Assembly (NCBI RefSeq): GCF_022662335.1
Contig: NZ_JAKNQJ010000011.1
Span: forward strand, 32,230-96,229
Source of the DNA: Sphingomonas sp. CROZ-RG-20F-R02-07
Lineage (GTDB): Bacteria > Pseudomonadota > Alphaproteobacteria > Sphingomonadales > Sphingomonadaceae
Reading direction: 5' to 3'
DNA length: 64,000 nt
Below are positions 53,296-62,425 of the stretch, in pieces; positions within the stretch are counted from its first letter, which is position 1, and each line of letters begins with the position of its first letter. The translations under genes and the position numbers were made by a program. The notes below the pieces were generated by a model. The model did not search any database, was not told the DNA's origin, and saw only the letters and a program-made list of their open reading frames with translations.

Positions 53296-54483
53296 TTCAA
53301 ACAGCCCCGCCGCGCCCATGCCGCCCGCCGTACACATCGACACCACGACATAGCGCACGCCCCGCTTGCGCCCCTCGATCAGCGCATGGCCCACCAGCCG
53401 CGATCCGGTCATGCCGAACGGATGGCCGACCGCGATCGCGCCGCCATTGACGTTGTAGCGTTCGGGATCGATGCCGAGCGTGTCGCGGCAATAGAGGCAT
53501 TGCGACGCGAACGCCTCGTTCAGCTCCCACAAGCCGATATCGCCGACCGACAGCCCCGCGCGCGCGAGCAGCTTGGGGATCGCGAAGACCGGGCCGATCC
53601 CCATCTCCTCGGGCCCGCAGCCCGCCGCCTGGAAGCCGCGATAGATGCCGAGGATGTCCTTGCCCTCGGCCTCCGCCGTGGCGCGGTCCATCACGATCTG
53701 CGCCGACGCGCCATCGGACAATTGGCTGGCATTGCCCGCCGTCACGCTGGTGCCGGGGCCGGTGAATTCGCCGCCGGGCCACACCGTCTTCAGCCCCGCC
53801 AGCGCCTCGGCGGTGGTGCCGGCGCGGATGCCCTCGTCCTGCGAGACGGTGACGGTCTCGGTGCCGGTCTGCGTGCCGGCCTTGTCGAACAGCGCCTTTT
53901 CGACGGTGATCGGCACGATCTCCTCGGCAAAGGCGCCGTTCGCCACGCCGGCGGCGGCGCGCTGCTGGCTCGTCGCGCCATATTCGTCCTGCGCGGCGCG
54001 GGTGATGCCGTAACGTTCGGCCACGATCTCGGCCGTCTCGATCATCGGGATATAAGCGGCGGGCTCGCGCGCGGTGACCGACCGGTTGACGTAGCGCGGC
54101 GCATCCTTGTTCACGGTGAAGCTGATCGATTCCATGCCGCCGGCCAGCGCCACGTCCATCTCGTCGCACATGATCGAGCGCGCGGCGAGCGCCACCGCGG
54201 TCAGCCCCGATCCGCATTTGCGATCGAGCGTGAAGGCGGGCACCGATTGCGGCATCCCGGCGGCGAACACCGCCATCCGCCCGGCATTGCCGCCTTGCGT
54301 GCCCCATTGATTGCCCACGCCCCAGAAGATCTCGTCGATCCGCGCGGGATCGATCCCGGCGCGCTCCACCACGGCGTTCATGACATGGCCGGCGAGCACC
54401 GGCGCCTCGGTCGCGTTGAACGCGCCACGGTAAGCCTTGCCGATGGGGGTACGGGCGGTGGCGACGATCGCGGCTTCGCGCAT
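53287..54483 (-). CDS. Thiolase (acetyl-CoA acyltransferase)
   Basis: 398 residues. Catalytic Cys90 in DRKCGSG, the NEAFA segment, [16 protein letters not shown] (His) and the C-terminal CTAGGMG with the second Cys are intact. It cleaves 3-ketoacyl-CoA in beta-oxidation or runs in reverse. It could serve isoleucine and fatty-acid breakdown along with the BCKDH operon and the enoyl-CoA hydratase at 56714. ATG at 54483; the upstream open frame is non-homologous. Confidence 0.93.
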   Translation of the reverse strand: MREAAIVATARTPIGKAYRGAFNATEAPVLAGHVMNAVVERAGIDPARIDEIFWGVGNQWGTQGGNAGRMAVFAAGMPQSVPAFTLDRKCGSGLTAVALAARSIMCDEMDVALAGGMESISFTVNKDAPRYVNRSVTAREPAAYIPMIETAEIVAERYGITRAAQDEYGATSQQRAAAGVANGAFAEEIVPITVEKALFDKAGTQTGTETVTVSQDEGIRAGTTAEALAGLKTVWPGGEFTGPGTSVTAGNASQLSDGASAQIVMDRATAEAEGKDILGIYRGFQAAGCGPEEMGIGPVFAIPKLLARAGLSVGDIGLWELNEAFASQCLYCRDTLGIDPERYNVNGGAIAVGHPFGMTGSRLVGHALIEGRKRGVRYVVVSMCTAGGMGAAGLFEIV

Positions 54484-54589
54484 GGGGGTGCCTTTCGAGG
54501 ATCGGGTATGGATTTCGTCTAGGCGTTTGCGCAGGCGGTGGAAAGAGCACCATTGTGATCGCGTGACGGTTGCGCGCATGGGGATGGCG

Positions 54590-55039
54590 ATGAACGAAAC
54601 TGCCAATCTCAGCGGCGCGGCGCATGTCGTGCAACTCGCGCTCACGCCGATCTTCCTGCTGACGGGACTCGCCTCGTTGCTGAACGTATTCTCCACGCGG
54701 CTCGGCCGGATCGCGGACCAGGTCGATCGCCTGTCGGGCGATCCGGATCGCCACCCGCGCCAGCTCGCGCGGCTGCGCGTGCGATCGCTGGCGCTCGATG
54801 TGGCGGTGCTGCTGGCGGCGCTGGCGGGCGCGCTCACCTGCTGCGCGGCGTTCACGCTGTTTCTCGGCGCGCTGCGTAACGCGAGCACGGGGCGGCTGCT
54901 GTTCGGCTTTTTCGGCTTCGCGCTCGGCTTCGCGGTGATCGCGCTGGCGGCGTTCGCGTTCGAGACGGTGCTGTCAGGCCGATCGGTGCGCGAACAGGCG
55001 CAGCCCGAGGGCGATACGCAGGAAACGCCGAAGCCCTGA
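54590..55039 (+). CDS. DUF2721 family membrane protein
   Basis: 149 residues (ATGs at 54578 and 54584 are alternatives). It begins [41 protein letters not shown], the DUF2721 signature, and has three membrane helices with a charged cytoplasmic loop. The C terminus is Glu-rich. Function unknown; common in proteobacteria. Confidence 0.8.
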   Translation: MNETANLSGAAHVVQLALTPIFLLTGLASLLNVFSTRLGRIADQVDRLSGDPDRHPRQLARLRVRSLALDVAVLLAALAGALTCCAAFTLFLGALRNASTGRLLFGFFGFALGFAVIALAAFAFETVLSGRSVREQAQPEGDTQETPKP

Positions 55040-55040
55040 T

Positions 55041-55682
55041 CTACGCGCCGCCGTCCGCGATCGGATGATGCGGCTCGAGGATCAGCGTGCCGTCCTCGAC
55101 GCGCCAGGATTTCAGCCGCGACAGGAAGTTCATCCCCAGCACGTCGAGATCGCCGAACGCGGGCGAGACGACCACCGCCAGATCGCGCGCGGTGACGTCG
55201 CCCAGCCGAAGCGTCGCGACATCGGCGCTCTGCGCGCCCACATCGCCGTTGGCGGTGCGGATCACCACGGGCACCAGCCCCTCGCGCAGCGTGAGCCCCG
55301 CCGCCGCCGCGGTGCGCGCGGACAGCGCGGTCGTCGTCGCGCCGCTATCGACCAGCAGCCGCCGCTCGACGCCGTTGATCCGCACCTTGGCCCAGAAATG
55401 CCCGTCGGGCGCGATCCGGATCCGCGTCTCGCGGCCCACCACCTGCTGCGTGTCCATCCCCAGCGCGCGGGTCAGGCGGCCGAGATAGGGATCGATCCGG
55501 CTGTGCTGCCCGATCGCCATCACCAGCACCGCGAACAGCGCGACCGTGATGCCGAAGCGCAGCACCGATCCCACCACCGGCAGACGCAGCGCCACCACGA
55601 AGGCGATGGCGATCAGCAGCACCGGTACATAGGTGGCGCGATTGGCGAGGATATGGGCGATCAGGTCGTGCACCGCGGTCAT
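55041..55682 (-). CDS. Membrane-anchored retropepsin-like aspartic protease
   Basis: 213 residues. Two N-terminal helices (about 18-36 and 42-58) anchor the protein, and the rest would face the periplasm. The clan AA domain has [13 protein letters not shown] with the catalytic Asp112, a flap region [11 protein letters not shown] and [11 protein letters not shown] near the end. It matches the TIGR02281 group of single-lobe proteases that act as dimers. Substrates unknown. It converges on the DUF2721 gene. Confidence 0.85.
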   Translation of the reverse strand: MTAVHDLIAHILANRATYVPVLLIAIAFVVALRLPVVGSVLRFGITVALFAVLVMAIGQHSRIDPYLGRLTRALGMDTQQVVGRETRIRIAPDGHFWAKVRINGVERRLLVDSGATTTALSARTAAAAGLTLREGLVPVVIRTANGDVGAQSADVATLRLGDVTARDLAVVVSPAFGDLDVLGMNFLSRLKSWRVEDGTLILEPHHPIADGGA

Positions 55683-55726
55683 GCGCCCGCCTTATACCCG
55701 CTCGGCTGTACGGGGGCTGACCGGCA

Positions 55727-56665
55727 TCACCCCTTCACCAGCGCCACGATCGGCGCGACGAAGCCGGGGGCAAGCGGCAGGGCGGGATCGCCATAGGTGG
55801 CGATGTTGGCGGCGCGATCGTCGCTGCCGACGGGCTTCAGCACATGGTTCGCGCCCGCCACCAGCCGATACGCCGCGCGCCGGTTCGCCGCCGCGAGCCG
55901 CGCCGAATCGGCCACCGACACCTGGATGTCGCGCGTGCCTTGCAGGATGAGCGTGGGGCCGCGCCAGCCGGCAATCAGCGTGGCCGGGTCATAGGACAGC
56001 ACGCTGCGCCAGTAGGTGACGAGCTTGGCCGGAAACAGCGAGGCGAGCGGCGCCGGCAGGGTGGCGGGATCGATCGTCCGCCCCGCGGCCGCCAGCGCCA
56101 GCGCCGCGTCGAGCGCGGGCAGCAGCGGCGCGTTCACCGGGTTCGCCGCGATCTGTTCGCGCAGCACCTGGCCCAGGGGCCGCCCCGCGGTGGAGACGAG
56201 GATCAGCCCGCACAGATCGGCCGGGTCCTGCGCCGCGACCAGCGCGGCGAGCCCGCCTTCGCTATGCCCCAGCACCCACACGCACGGCACTCCGGTGCGC
56301 GCGCGGATGGTGCGCGCCCAGGCGTGGATGTCGCGCGCGTAATCCGCCATCGTCACCGCGTTGGGATTGGGGATCGCGGCAGCGCTGCCGAACATGCCGC
56401 GCTTGTCGATCCGCACGCTCGCCACGCCCTCGGCCGCCAGCCCTTCGGCCAGCAGCCGATAGGGCGCCGCGCGAATGCCCATCGGATTGTCGCCGTCGCG
56501 GTCGGTCGGGCCCGAGCCCGGCACGATCAGCACCACCGGCCTGCCCGCCCCCTCGCCCAGCAGCGTGCCAGCGAGCGGACCGTTCGGCCCCGGCGCCTCC
56601 ACCGGAACCCCGGCCCCCAGGATCGCCGCCGCCGCCATCGTCATCGCCCATCCGATCACCGCCAT
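55727..56665 (-). CDS. Exported alpha/beta hydrolase
   Basis: 312 residues. A short signal peptide (MTMAAAAILGAGVPVEA) is followed by VLIVPGSGPTDRDGDNP, RIDKRGMFGS and the nucleophile elbow GHSEGG with Ser135. Asp in QGTRDIQVS and His in AGANHVLKP complete the triad. It resembles YuxL/EstD-like serine esterases that remove acyl groups from cell-wall or small-molecule substrates. Substrate unknown. Confidence 0.83.
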   Translation of the reverse strand: MAVIGWAMTMAAAAILGAGVPVEAPGPNGPLAGTLLGEGAGRPVVLIVPGSGPTDRDGDNPMGIRAAPYRLLAEGLAAEGVASVRIDKRGMFGSAAAIPNPNAVTMADYARDIHAWARTIRARTGVPCVWVLGHSEGGLAALVAAQDPADLCGLILVSTAGRPLGQVLREQIAANPVNAPLLPALDAALALAAAGRTIDPATLPAPLASLFPAKLVTYWRSVLSYDPATLIAGWRGPTLILQGTRDIQVSVADSARLAAANRRAAYRLVAGANHVLKPVGSDDRAANIATYGDPALPLAPGFVAPIVALVKG

Positions 56666-56713
56666 CTCCCCCTTCGCGCGCGCCGCCCGATTGTGGGCGC
56701 CGCGCGGTGGGCG

Positions 56714-57496
56714 TCAATCGGTGAAGATCGGGTCGCGCTTGTCCATATTGGCACGCACCGCCTCGATCTGGTTGGGGGTGCGCAGGATGCCGCCCTGCAC
56801 CGCGCTTTCGGCGCGGAGCATCGCGCCGCCGTCAAGGTCCGCCGCCTGGTTGTAGAGCGATTTCGCGCCGCGGATCGCGTGCGGGTTCTTCGTGGCGATG
56901 CTGCGGGCCAGCGTCATCGCCGCCTCGTGCGGATCGTCCGCCAGCCGGGTGACGAAGCCATGCGCCAGCGCCTCGTCCGCGGCGAATTCGCGTGCGGTAT
57001 AGGTCAGCTCGCGCAGCACGTCGTCGCGCGCCAGCGTCCGCCACAATGCATAGCCCGCCATGTCGGGCACGAGCCCCCAGTGAAGCTCGCGGATCGCGAA
57101 GCGCGTCGTGGGCGCGGCGATCCGGATATCGGCGCCCGACATGATCTGGAAGCCGCCGCCGAATGCCACGCCGTGCACCGCGGCGATCACCGGCATCGGC
57201 AGCGTCCGCCAGCCCCAGGCGACCTGCTGCACCAGATTGGCGTCGCCATAGATCCGGTCGTCGAGCGACAGGCCCGAACCGCCGCCCGCCATCGCCGCCA
57301 TGTCGAGCCCCGCGCAGAACGCCCGCCCCTCGCCCGACAGGACGACGCAGCGCACCGCGGGCGCCGCCGTCAGCGTGGCGATGGCGTCGGCAATCCCGGC
57401 GAACATCGCCCCGTCGAGCGCGTTCATCTTGTCCGCGCGGGCGAGGCGGACATCGGCGACCCCGCCCTCCAGCGCGATGGTGACCCGGTCGTTCAT
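56714..57496 (-). CDS. Enoyl-CoA hydratase/isomerase (crotonase) family protein
   Basis: 260 residues. The crotonase fold has SGEGRAFCAGLDM, VHGVAFGGGFQIMSGADIRIA (oxyanion hole) and RELHWGLVPDMAG. Glu residues at the positions of the two crotonase catalytic glutamates appear kept (REL, and RELTYT), and the PDMAG segment is often seen in isomerase-type members. It probably acts in fatty-acid or branched-chain acyl-CoA breakdown. ATG at 57496 has GAGAGAGACGC upstream. Confidence 0.88.
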   Translation of the reverse strand: MNDRVTIALEGGVADVRLARADKMNALDGAMFAGIADAIATLTAAPAVRCVVLSGEGRAFCAGLDMAAMAGGGSGLSLDDRIYGDANLVQQVAWGWRTLPMPVIAAVHGVAFGGGFQIMSGADIRIAAPTTRFAIRELHWGLVPDMAGYALWRTLARDDVLRELTYTAREFAADEALAHGFVTRLADDPHEAAMTLARSIATKNPHAIRGAKSLYNQAADLDGGAMLRAESAVQGGILRTPNQIEAVRANMDKRDPIFTD

Positions 57497-57578
57497 GCGT
57501 CTCTCTCCTCGGCGGCCTGCCCGGCGCGGTGGATAGCAAATCTTGCGGCCCAGCGCGCCTCGTGTAGAGCAAGCGCGC

Positions 57579-57995
57579 ATGGGCTTCGACATCCAGCGTT
57601 TTCTCAGCGGCCGCCTCAGCGGCCATGCCGGCGTGCTCGGCATCGGCTATCACGCGCAGGGGCCCGGCTGGCTCGAACTGTCGCTCCCCTATGACGCGCG
57701 GCTGGTGGGCGATCCGGCGCGCGGCGTGATCGCATCGGGCGCGATCGTCACGCTGATGGACATGGCCACCAGCCTGTCGGTGTGGGTGAAGCGCGACCGA
57801 TTCACCCCGCAGGCGACGCTCGACCTGCGCGTCGACTATCTCCGCCCCGCGACGCCGGGCAGAACGGTGATCGGCCGCGGCGAGTGCCTGCGCCTCACCC
57901 GCTCGATCGCGTTCGTGCGCGGTCAGGCGCATGACGGCGATCCGGACGATCCGCTGGCGCATGTCGCCGGCACCTTCATGCTGCTCGACGCATGA
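57579..57995 (+). CDS. PaaI-type hotdog thioesterase
   Basis: 138 residues. The hotdog domain carries GVIASGAIVTLMDMATSLSVWV and DLRVDYLRPATPGRTVIGRG, the PaaI/acyl-CoA thioesterase pattern. It hydrolyses acyl-CoA. It is the first of a pair; its stop overlaps the next start (ATGA). ATG at 57579 begins the conserved part. Confidence 0.87.
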   Translation: MGFDIQRFLSGRLSGHAGVLGIGYHAQGPGWLELSLPYDARLVGDPARGVIASGAIVTLMDMATSLSVWVKRDRFTPQATLDLRVDYLRPATPGRTVIGRGECLRLTRSIAFVRGQAHDGDPDDPLAHVAGTFMLLDA

Positions 57996-58399
57996 CCGCG
58001 CTGCCCCCCTATGCCGAATTGCTCGGCCTCGTCGCGGAGCCGCAGGCGGGTGGCCCCGCCGTGCTGGCGATGCCGTTCGGCGACGACGTGCTCGGCCGCC
58101 CAGGCTTCCTGCACGGCGGCGCGATTGCCGGGCTGCTGGAGATGGCGGCGATCGTCGCGCTCACCCATGCGCTGGAGGGCGAAAGGGGGGGCCGGATCAA
58201 GCCGGTGAACGTCACCGTCGACTATATGCGCGGCGGCCGCGACAAGCCGACGCGCGCGATCGGCATCGTCACGCGGCTCGGCACGCGCGTCGCCAATGTC
58301 GAGGCGGTGGCGTGGCAGGACGATCGCGCAAAGCCGATCGCGGCGGCGCGGATGAACTATCTGATCGTGCGCGACGAGAACGGGGTGACGTCGGGTTGA
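57992..58399 (+). CDS. PaaI-type hotdog thioesterase, second copy
   Basis: 135 residues. GFLHGGAIAGLLEMAAIVAL and NVTVDYMRGGRDKPTRAIG mark a second hotdog domain similar in layout to its neighbour. The HGG motif holds the usual active-site region. The coupled pair suggests a heteromeric enzyme or a tandem duplication that has since diverged. Divergent from the enoyl-CoA hydratase side. Confidence 0.87.
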   Translation: MTALPPYAELLGLVAEPQAGGPAVLAMPFGDDVLGRPGFLHGGAIAGLLEMAAIVALTHALEGERGGRIKPVNVTVDYMRGGRDKPTRAIGIVTRLGTRVANVEAVAWQDDRAKPIAAARMNYLIVRDENGVTSG

Positions 58400-58415
58400 T
58401 CCCGTATCTCTGAAA

Positions 58416-58503
58416 CCGTTCGTGCTGAGCTTGTGGAAGCACGCTCTCAACAGGCATGACTTCATATTCTGAACAGGCCCTTCGACACGCTCAGGGCGAA
58501 CGG
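58416..58503. repeat. 88-bp REPIN-like element, copy 2
   Basis: CCGTTCGTGCTGAGCTTGTG at the left and TTCGACACGCTCAGGGCGAA plus CGG at the right, inverted. It is the same length and design as copy 1 at 53066-53153, while the middle 20 bp differ. It lies between convergent genes (thioesterase and sugar dehydrogenase). Confidence 0.8.
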
Positions 58504-58525
58504 ATCGAGGCAATGTTCTCGAACG

Positions 58526-59776
58526 CTAGGCCTTGGGCGTCAGGCGCATCAGCTTTCCGCCCGCGCCCTTTTCGCCGTCTTCCAGCAACCAGATCGACCC
58601 GTCGGGCGCCTGCGCCACGTCGCGGATGCGCGTGCCCATCGCCCATTGGTCGACGGGTTTCGCGCTTGCGCCGTCCACGGTCACGCGGACCAGCGATTCG
58701 TCGGATAGCGCGGCGATGAACAGCGAGCCGCGATAGGCGGGGAACATCGCGCCCGAATACAGCATCATGCCGCCCGGCGAGATCGCCGGGTTCCACCACA
58801 GCACAGGCGCCGCCAGATCGGGGCGGCTGGAATGATCGGGGATCGGCTTGCCGCTGTAATTGTCGCCGTTCGACACGATCGGCCAGCCATAGTTGCGGCC
58901 CGGCTCGATGAGGTTCAGCTCGTCACCACCCTTTGGCCCCATCTCCTCCTCCCACAGCCGCCCGTCCGGCGTAAAGACGAGGCCGTAAGGGTTGCGGTGG
59001 CCGCTGCTCCACGTCTGCGCGCGCACGCCGCCGGCCTTGTAATCCGGATTGCCGGGCCATGCCTTGCCGTCGAGCGTCAGGTGGAGGATCTTGCCGAGCG
59101 CCTGTTCGGGATCCTGTGCCGGCGCGAATCGCTGGCGTTCGCCCGAGCTGAGGAACAGCGATTGACCATCGGGTGCGAACGCGATCGTCGCGCCATATTG
59201 GCCACCCGGGCCGTCGGAGCCGGCGCGCCAGATGACCCGCAGATCCTCCAGATGCGGGTTCGCTCGGTCACCGGCCGAGACGAACCGCGCATCGGCGAGC
59301 GCGAGGCTGCTGCCGCCATTCGGCCGCGGCTCGGCATAGGTCAGGTAGACACGCCGACTGCCGGCGAAATTGGGCGCCACCGCGACGTCGAGCAGACCAC
59401 CCTGCCCACCCGTCGCGACGGCGGGAACGCCGCTGGTCGGATAGGTGGCGCCATTGCCGCGCCGCAGCTTCAATACGCCCGCCTTTTCGGTCACCAGCAG
59501 ATCGCCGTTCGGCAGGAACGCCATCGCGAACGGCTCCGCGAACTGCCCGATCGTCGTGATCGCAAAGGGCGGCTTCGTCTTGGCGAGGTTCGCGCGGCCG
59601 GTGGTGGCGGGCACGTTGGTGATGCCCGGATAGGTGGGCGCGTCGCGCGGCACCGGCAGGTTGGATCCTACCGGCTGCGGGCCCTGCGGCCCCGACTCGG
59701 GGCCGGCGGTCGCCTGGGGCCGGGCGCCGCACGCGGTGCCGACGAGCAGCGTCAGGATCAGGGCGTGACGGATCAT
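58526..59776 (-). CDS. PQQ-dependent sugar dehydrogenase (sorbosone/aldose type)
   Basis: 416 residues. A signal peptide with a Cys (LLVGTACG) may give a lipoprotein, although the lipobox is not canonical. The six-bladed propeller of soluble glucose/sorbosone dehydrogenases is seen in AFLPNGDLLVTEKAGVLKL, GGQGGLLDVAVAPNF, GKILHLTLDGKAWPGNP, SGHRNPYGLVF and GGDELNLIEPGRNYGWP. It oxidises aldoses in the periplasm if PQQ is supplied. It is divergent from rimP. Confidence 0.9.
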   Translation of the reverse strand: MIRHALILTLLVGTACGARPQATAGPESGPQGPQPVGSNLPVPRDAPTYPGITNVPATTGRANLAKTKPPFAITTIGQFAEPFAMAFLPNGDLLVTEKAGVLKLRRGNGATYPTSGVPAVATGGQGGLLDVAVAPNFAGSRRVYLTYAEPRPNGGSSLALADARFVSAGDRANPHLEDLRVIWRAGSDGPGGQYGATIAFAPDGQSLFLSSGERQRFAPAQDPEQALGKILHLTLDGKAWPGNPDYKAGGVRAQTWSSGHRNPYGLVFTPDGRLWEEEMGPKGGDELNLIEPGRNYGWPIVSNGDNYSGKPIPDHSSRPDLAAPVLWWNPAISPGGMMLYSGAMFPAYRGSLFIAALSDESLVRVTVDGASAKPVDQWAMGTRIRDVAQAPDGSIWLLEDGEKGAGGKLMRLTPKA

Positions 59777-59835
59777 CGGCGGTCTCCCAGGAAGGACTGC
59801 GGCAAGAACGTCCCGCCCATGGCCCGGTTGCGTGC

Positions 59836-59864
59836 TTGCGGAAAGGGGCGCGTCCGCGTATATC
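59836..59864 (+). promoter_or_regulatory. Putative promoter of the rimP-nusA-infB operon
   Basis: TTGCGG, exactly 17 bp, TATATC. The predicted start near 59871 leaves a leader of about 95 nt before rimP. Confidence 0.5.
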
Positions 59865-59899
59865 GGCCTCGCTTTCTCTTACATCGTCAGATGCAAGGG

Positions 59900-59929
59900 G
59901 CTGCGGGGCTCGCTCCGCGGCGGGGTTTT
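59900..59929 (+). promoter_or_regulatory. Leader hairpin followed by GGGGTTTT, possible attenuator
   Basis: GCTGCGG (59900-59906) pairs with CCGCGGC (59915-59921, one U-G pair) around an 8-nt loop, followed by GGGGTTTT. It lies between the putative promoter and rimP, where no upstream gene on this strand needs a terminator. It could attenuate the operon, which encodes NusA itself. Confidence 0.35.
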
Positions 59930-59965
59930 CCCGTACGTGGATCGGCCGCATTCATGGAGTGTCGC

Positions 59966-60544
59966 TTGGCGGATCTCGCCGCATTGTCCGATCTGATCGA
60001 ACCCGAGGCCAAGGCGCTCGGCCTCGCGCTCGTGCGCGTCAAGATGCAGGGCGGCAAGTCCGACCCGACGCTTCAGGTGATGGCCGAGCGGCCCGACACG
60101 CGCCAGCTGACGATCGACGATTGCGCCGATCTGTCGCGGCGCATCTCGGACCTGCTCGACGCGCTGGAGGCCGAGGGCAAGGATCCGATCGAGGGCGCGT
60201 ACCGGCTGGAGGTGTCCAGCCCCGGGATCGACCGGCCGCTCACCCGCCTGCAGGATTTCGCCGACTGGGCGGGGCACGAGGCGCGGATCCGGCTGGTCGA
60301 GCCGTTCGAGGATCGCAAGCAGCTTTCGGGCGACCTGATCGGCGTCGAAGGCCAGGCGATCACGATCGACGTGAACAAGCACAAGCCGATGACGATTGAT
60401 TTCGCGCAGGTCGCCGATGCGAAGCTGGTGATGACCGACCGGCTGATCGCCGCGACCGCCCCGCTGTCGACCGAAGGCGCCGAAGAATTCACCTATCTGG
60501 AAGCGCCCGCAGACGGCGCGAACACGCAAGAAGGACAGCACTGA
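59966..60544 (+). CDS. rimP: Ribosome maturation factor RimP
   Basis: 192 residues. The N-terminal domain (LIEPEAKALGLALVRVKMQGGKSDPTLQVMAE, DCADLSRRISDLLD) and SSPGIDRPLTRLQDF are RimP hallmarks. It helps 30S subunit maturation. The best start is TTG at 59966, giving MADLAALSD with GGAG upstream; ATG at 59954 adds four residues. It is followed by nusA after 1 bp. Confidence 0.93.
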   Translation: MADLAALSDLIEPEAKALGLALVRVKMQGGKSDPTLQVMAERPDTRQLTIDDCADLSRRISDLLDALEAEGKDPIEGAYRLEVSSPGIDRPLTRLQDFADWAGHEARIRLVEPFEDRKQLSGDLIGVEGQAITIDVNKHKPMTIDFAQVADAKLVMTDRLIAATAPLSTEGAEEFTYLEAPADGANTQEGQH

Positions 60545-60545
60545 G

Positions 60546-62195
60546 ATGGCCACCCAAGCGACATCCGGCGTGACCGCCAACCGTGCGGAGCTGATCGCGA
60601 TCGCGAATTCGGTCGCGTCGGAAAAGATGATCGACAAGGCCATCGTGATCGAGGCGATGGAGGACGCGATCCAGCGCGCCGCGCGCTCGCGCTACGGTGC
60701 CGAGAACGACATCCGCGCGAAGCTCGATCCCAACACCGGCGATCTGCGGCTGTGGCGCGTCGTCGAGGTGGTCGAGGGCGTCGACGATTACTTCAAGCAG
60801 GTCGATGTCGCGCAGGCGCAGAAGCTGCAGAAAGGCGCGGTCGTCGGCGACTATATCGTCGATCCGCTGCCCCCGATCGAATTCGGCCGTATCGCAGCAC
60901 AGGCCGCCAAGCAGGTGATCTTCCAGAAGGTTCGCGATGCCGAGCGCGAGCGCCAGTACGAGGAGTATAAGGACCGCGCGGGCGAGATCATCACCGGCGT
61001 GGTGAAGCGCGTCGAGTTCGGCCATGTGGTGGTCGATCTGGGCCGCGCCGAGGGCGTCATCCGCCGCGACGCGCAGATCCCGCGCGAAGTGGTGCGCGTG
61101 AACGACCGCATCCGTTCGCTTATCCTGAAGGTGGTGCGCGAGAACCGCGGGCCGCAGATCTTTCTCAGCCGCGCGCATCCCGACTTCATGAAGAAGCTGT
61201 TCGCGCAGGAAGTGCCCGAGATCTACGACGGCATCATCGAGATCAAGGCCGCCGCGCGCGATCCGGGCAGCCGCGCCAAGATCGGCGTCATCAGCCATGA
61301 CAGCAGCATCGATCCGGTCGGCGCGTGCGTCGGCATGAAGGGCAGCCGCGTGCAGGCCGTCGTGCAGGAGATGCAGGGCGAGAAGATCGACATCATCCCC
61401 TGGTCGCCCGACACCGCCACTTTCGTGGTGAACGCGCTCCAGCCCGCCTCGGTGTCGCGCGTGGTGATCGACGAGGAGGAGGACCGGATCGAGGTCGTCG
61501 TGCCCGACGACCAGCTCAGCCTGGCGATCGGCCGCCGCGGCCAGAATGTCCGCCTCGCCTCGCAGCTCACCGCCAAGGCGATCGACATCCTGACCGAGGC
61601 CGATGCCTCGGAGAAGCGTCAGAAGGAATTCACCGAGCGCACCGAGATGTTCCAGAGCGAGCTCGACGTGGACGAGACGCTGGCGCAGCTGCTGGTCGCC
61701 GAAGGTTTCGGCGAGCTGGAAGAGGTCGCCTATGTCGATCTCGAGGAGATCGCGGGCATTGAGGGCTTCGACGAGGACCTGGGCCAGGAGCTGCAGAGCC
61801 GCGCGCAGGAAGCGCTGGAGCGCCGCGACGCCGCCAACAAGGCGCTGCGCACCGAACTGGGCGTCGAGGACGCACTGGGCGAACTGCCCTATATCACCGA
61901 GGCCATGCTGGTGACGCTCGGCAAGGCGGGCATCCTGACGCTCGACGATCTTGCCGATCTGGCGACCGACGAGTTGGTCGAGAAGAAGCGCGTCGAACAG
62001 CGCCGCCGCAACGACGATGCCCCCAAGCGCCCCGAGCCCAAGGGCGGCATCCTCGCCGAATATGGCCTGAGCGACGAGCAGGGCAACGAGATCATCATGG
62101 CCGCGCGCGCGCACTGGTTCGAGGACGACGCGCCGGCCGCCGAGGCCGCGGACGCTCCCGCCGCTGCCAATGCGACGGACGGTGAGGACGCCTGA
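60546..62195 (+). CDS. nusA: Transcription termination/antitermination factor NusA
   Basis: 549 residues. N-terminal RNA polymerase-binding domain (1-130), S1 domain (about 131-200, [21 protein letters not shown]), two KH domains (about 205-345, with [12 protein letters not shown] and [12 protein letters not shown]) and a C-terminal helix-hairpin-helix region with [18 protein letters not shown]. An Ala-rich tail closes the protein. It controls pausing, termination and rRNA antitermination. Its stop overlaps the tautomerase ATG (TGATG). Confidence 0.96.
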   Translation: MATQATSGVTANRAELIAIANSVASEKMIDKAIVIEAMEDAIQRAARSRYGAENDIRAKLDPNTGDLRLWRVVEVVEGVDDYFKQVDVAQAQKLQKGAVVGDYIVDPLPPIEFGRIAAQAAKQVIFQKVRDAERERQYEEYKDRAGEIITGVVKRVEFGHVVVDLGRAEGVIRRDAQIPREVVRVNDRIRSLILKVVRENRGPQIFLSRAHPDFMKKLFAQEVPEIYDGIIEIKAAARDPGSRAKIGVISHDSSIDPVGACVGMKGSRVQAVVQEMQGEKIDIIPWSPDTATFVVNALQPASVSRVVIDEEEDRIEVVVPDDQLSLAIGRRGQNVRLASQLTAKAIDILTEADASEKRQKEFTERTEMFQSELDVDETLAQLLVAEGFGELEEVAYVDLEEIAGIEGFDEDLGQELQSRAQEALERRDAANKALRTELGVEDALGELPYITEAMLVTLGKAGILTLDDLADLATDELVEKKRVEQRRRNDDAPKRPEPKGGILAEYGLSDEQGNEIIMAARAHWFEDDAPAAEAADAPAAANATDGEDA

Positions 62196-62425
62196 TGCCC
62201 TTCGTCTCGATCCGCATCTCCGGCACGGCGACCAAGGACCAGAAGTCCGCCATCGTCGCCGATGTCACCCGGTCGCTCGTCGAGCGGCTGGGCAAGAACC
62301 CCGCCGCGGTGCAGATCGTGATCGAGGAAGTGTCGACGGAAAATTACGGCGCGGGCGGCCAGTTGCTGGTCGACCGCGACGCCGCCAAGCCACGGGAGGA
62401 CGCTCATGCGGAACCCTCCCGATGA
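62195..62425 (+). CDS. 4-oxalocrotonate tautomerase family protein
   Basis: 76 residues. It begins [10 protein letters not shown] with the catalytic Pro2 (N-terminal proline after Met removal), followed by ATKDQKSAIVADVTRSL and the conserved beta strand VQIVIEEVSTENYGAGG, as in 4-OT and DmpI-like enzymes. It probably isomerises enols or dehalogenates, with unknown substrate. It sits inside the nusA-ylxR-infB operon with overlaps at both ends, which is unusual; the 3' end overlaps the next gene by 20 bp. Confidence 0.88.
   Translation: MPFVSIRISGTATKDQKSAIVADVTRSLVERLGKNPAAVQIVIEEVSTENYGAGGQLLVDRDAAKPREDAHAEPSR

Noticed and set aside
60489..62114. A 541-codon open frame antisense to nusA
   Set aside because: NusA is unambiguous on the plus strand, and the antisense product is a low-complexity Leu/Asp/His shadow.
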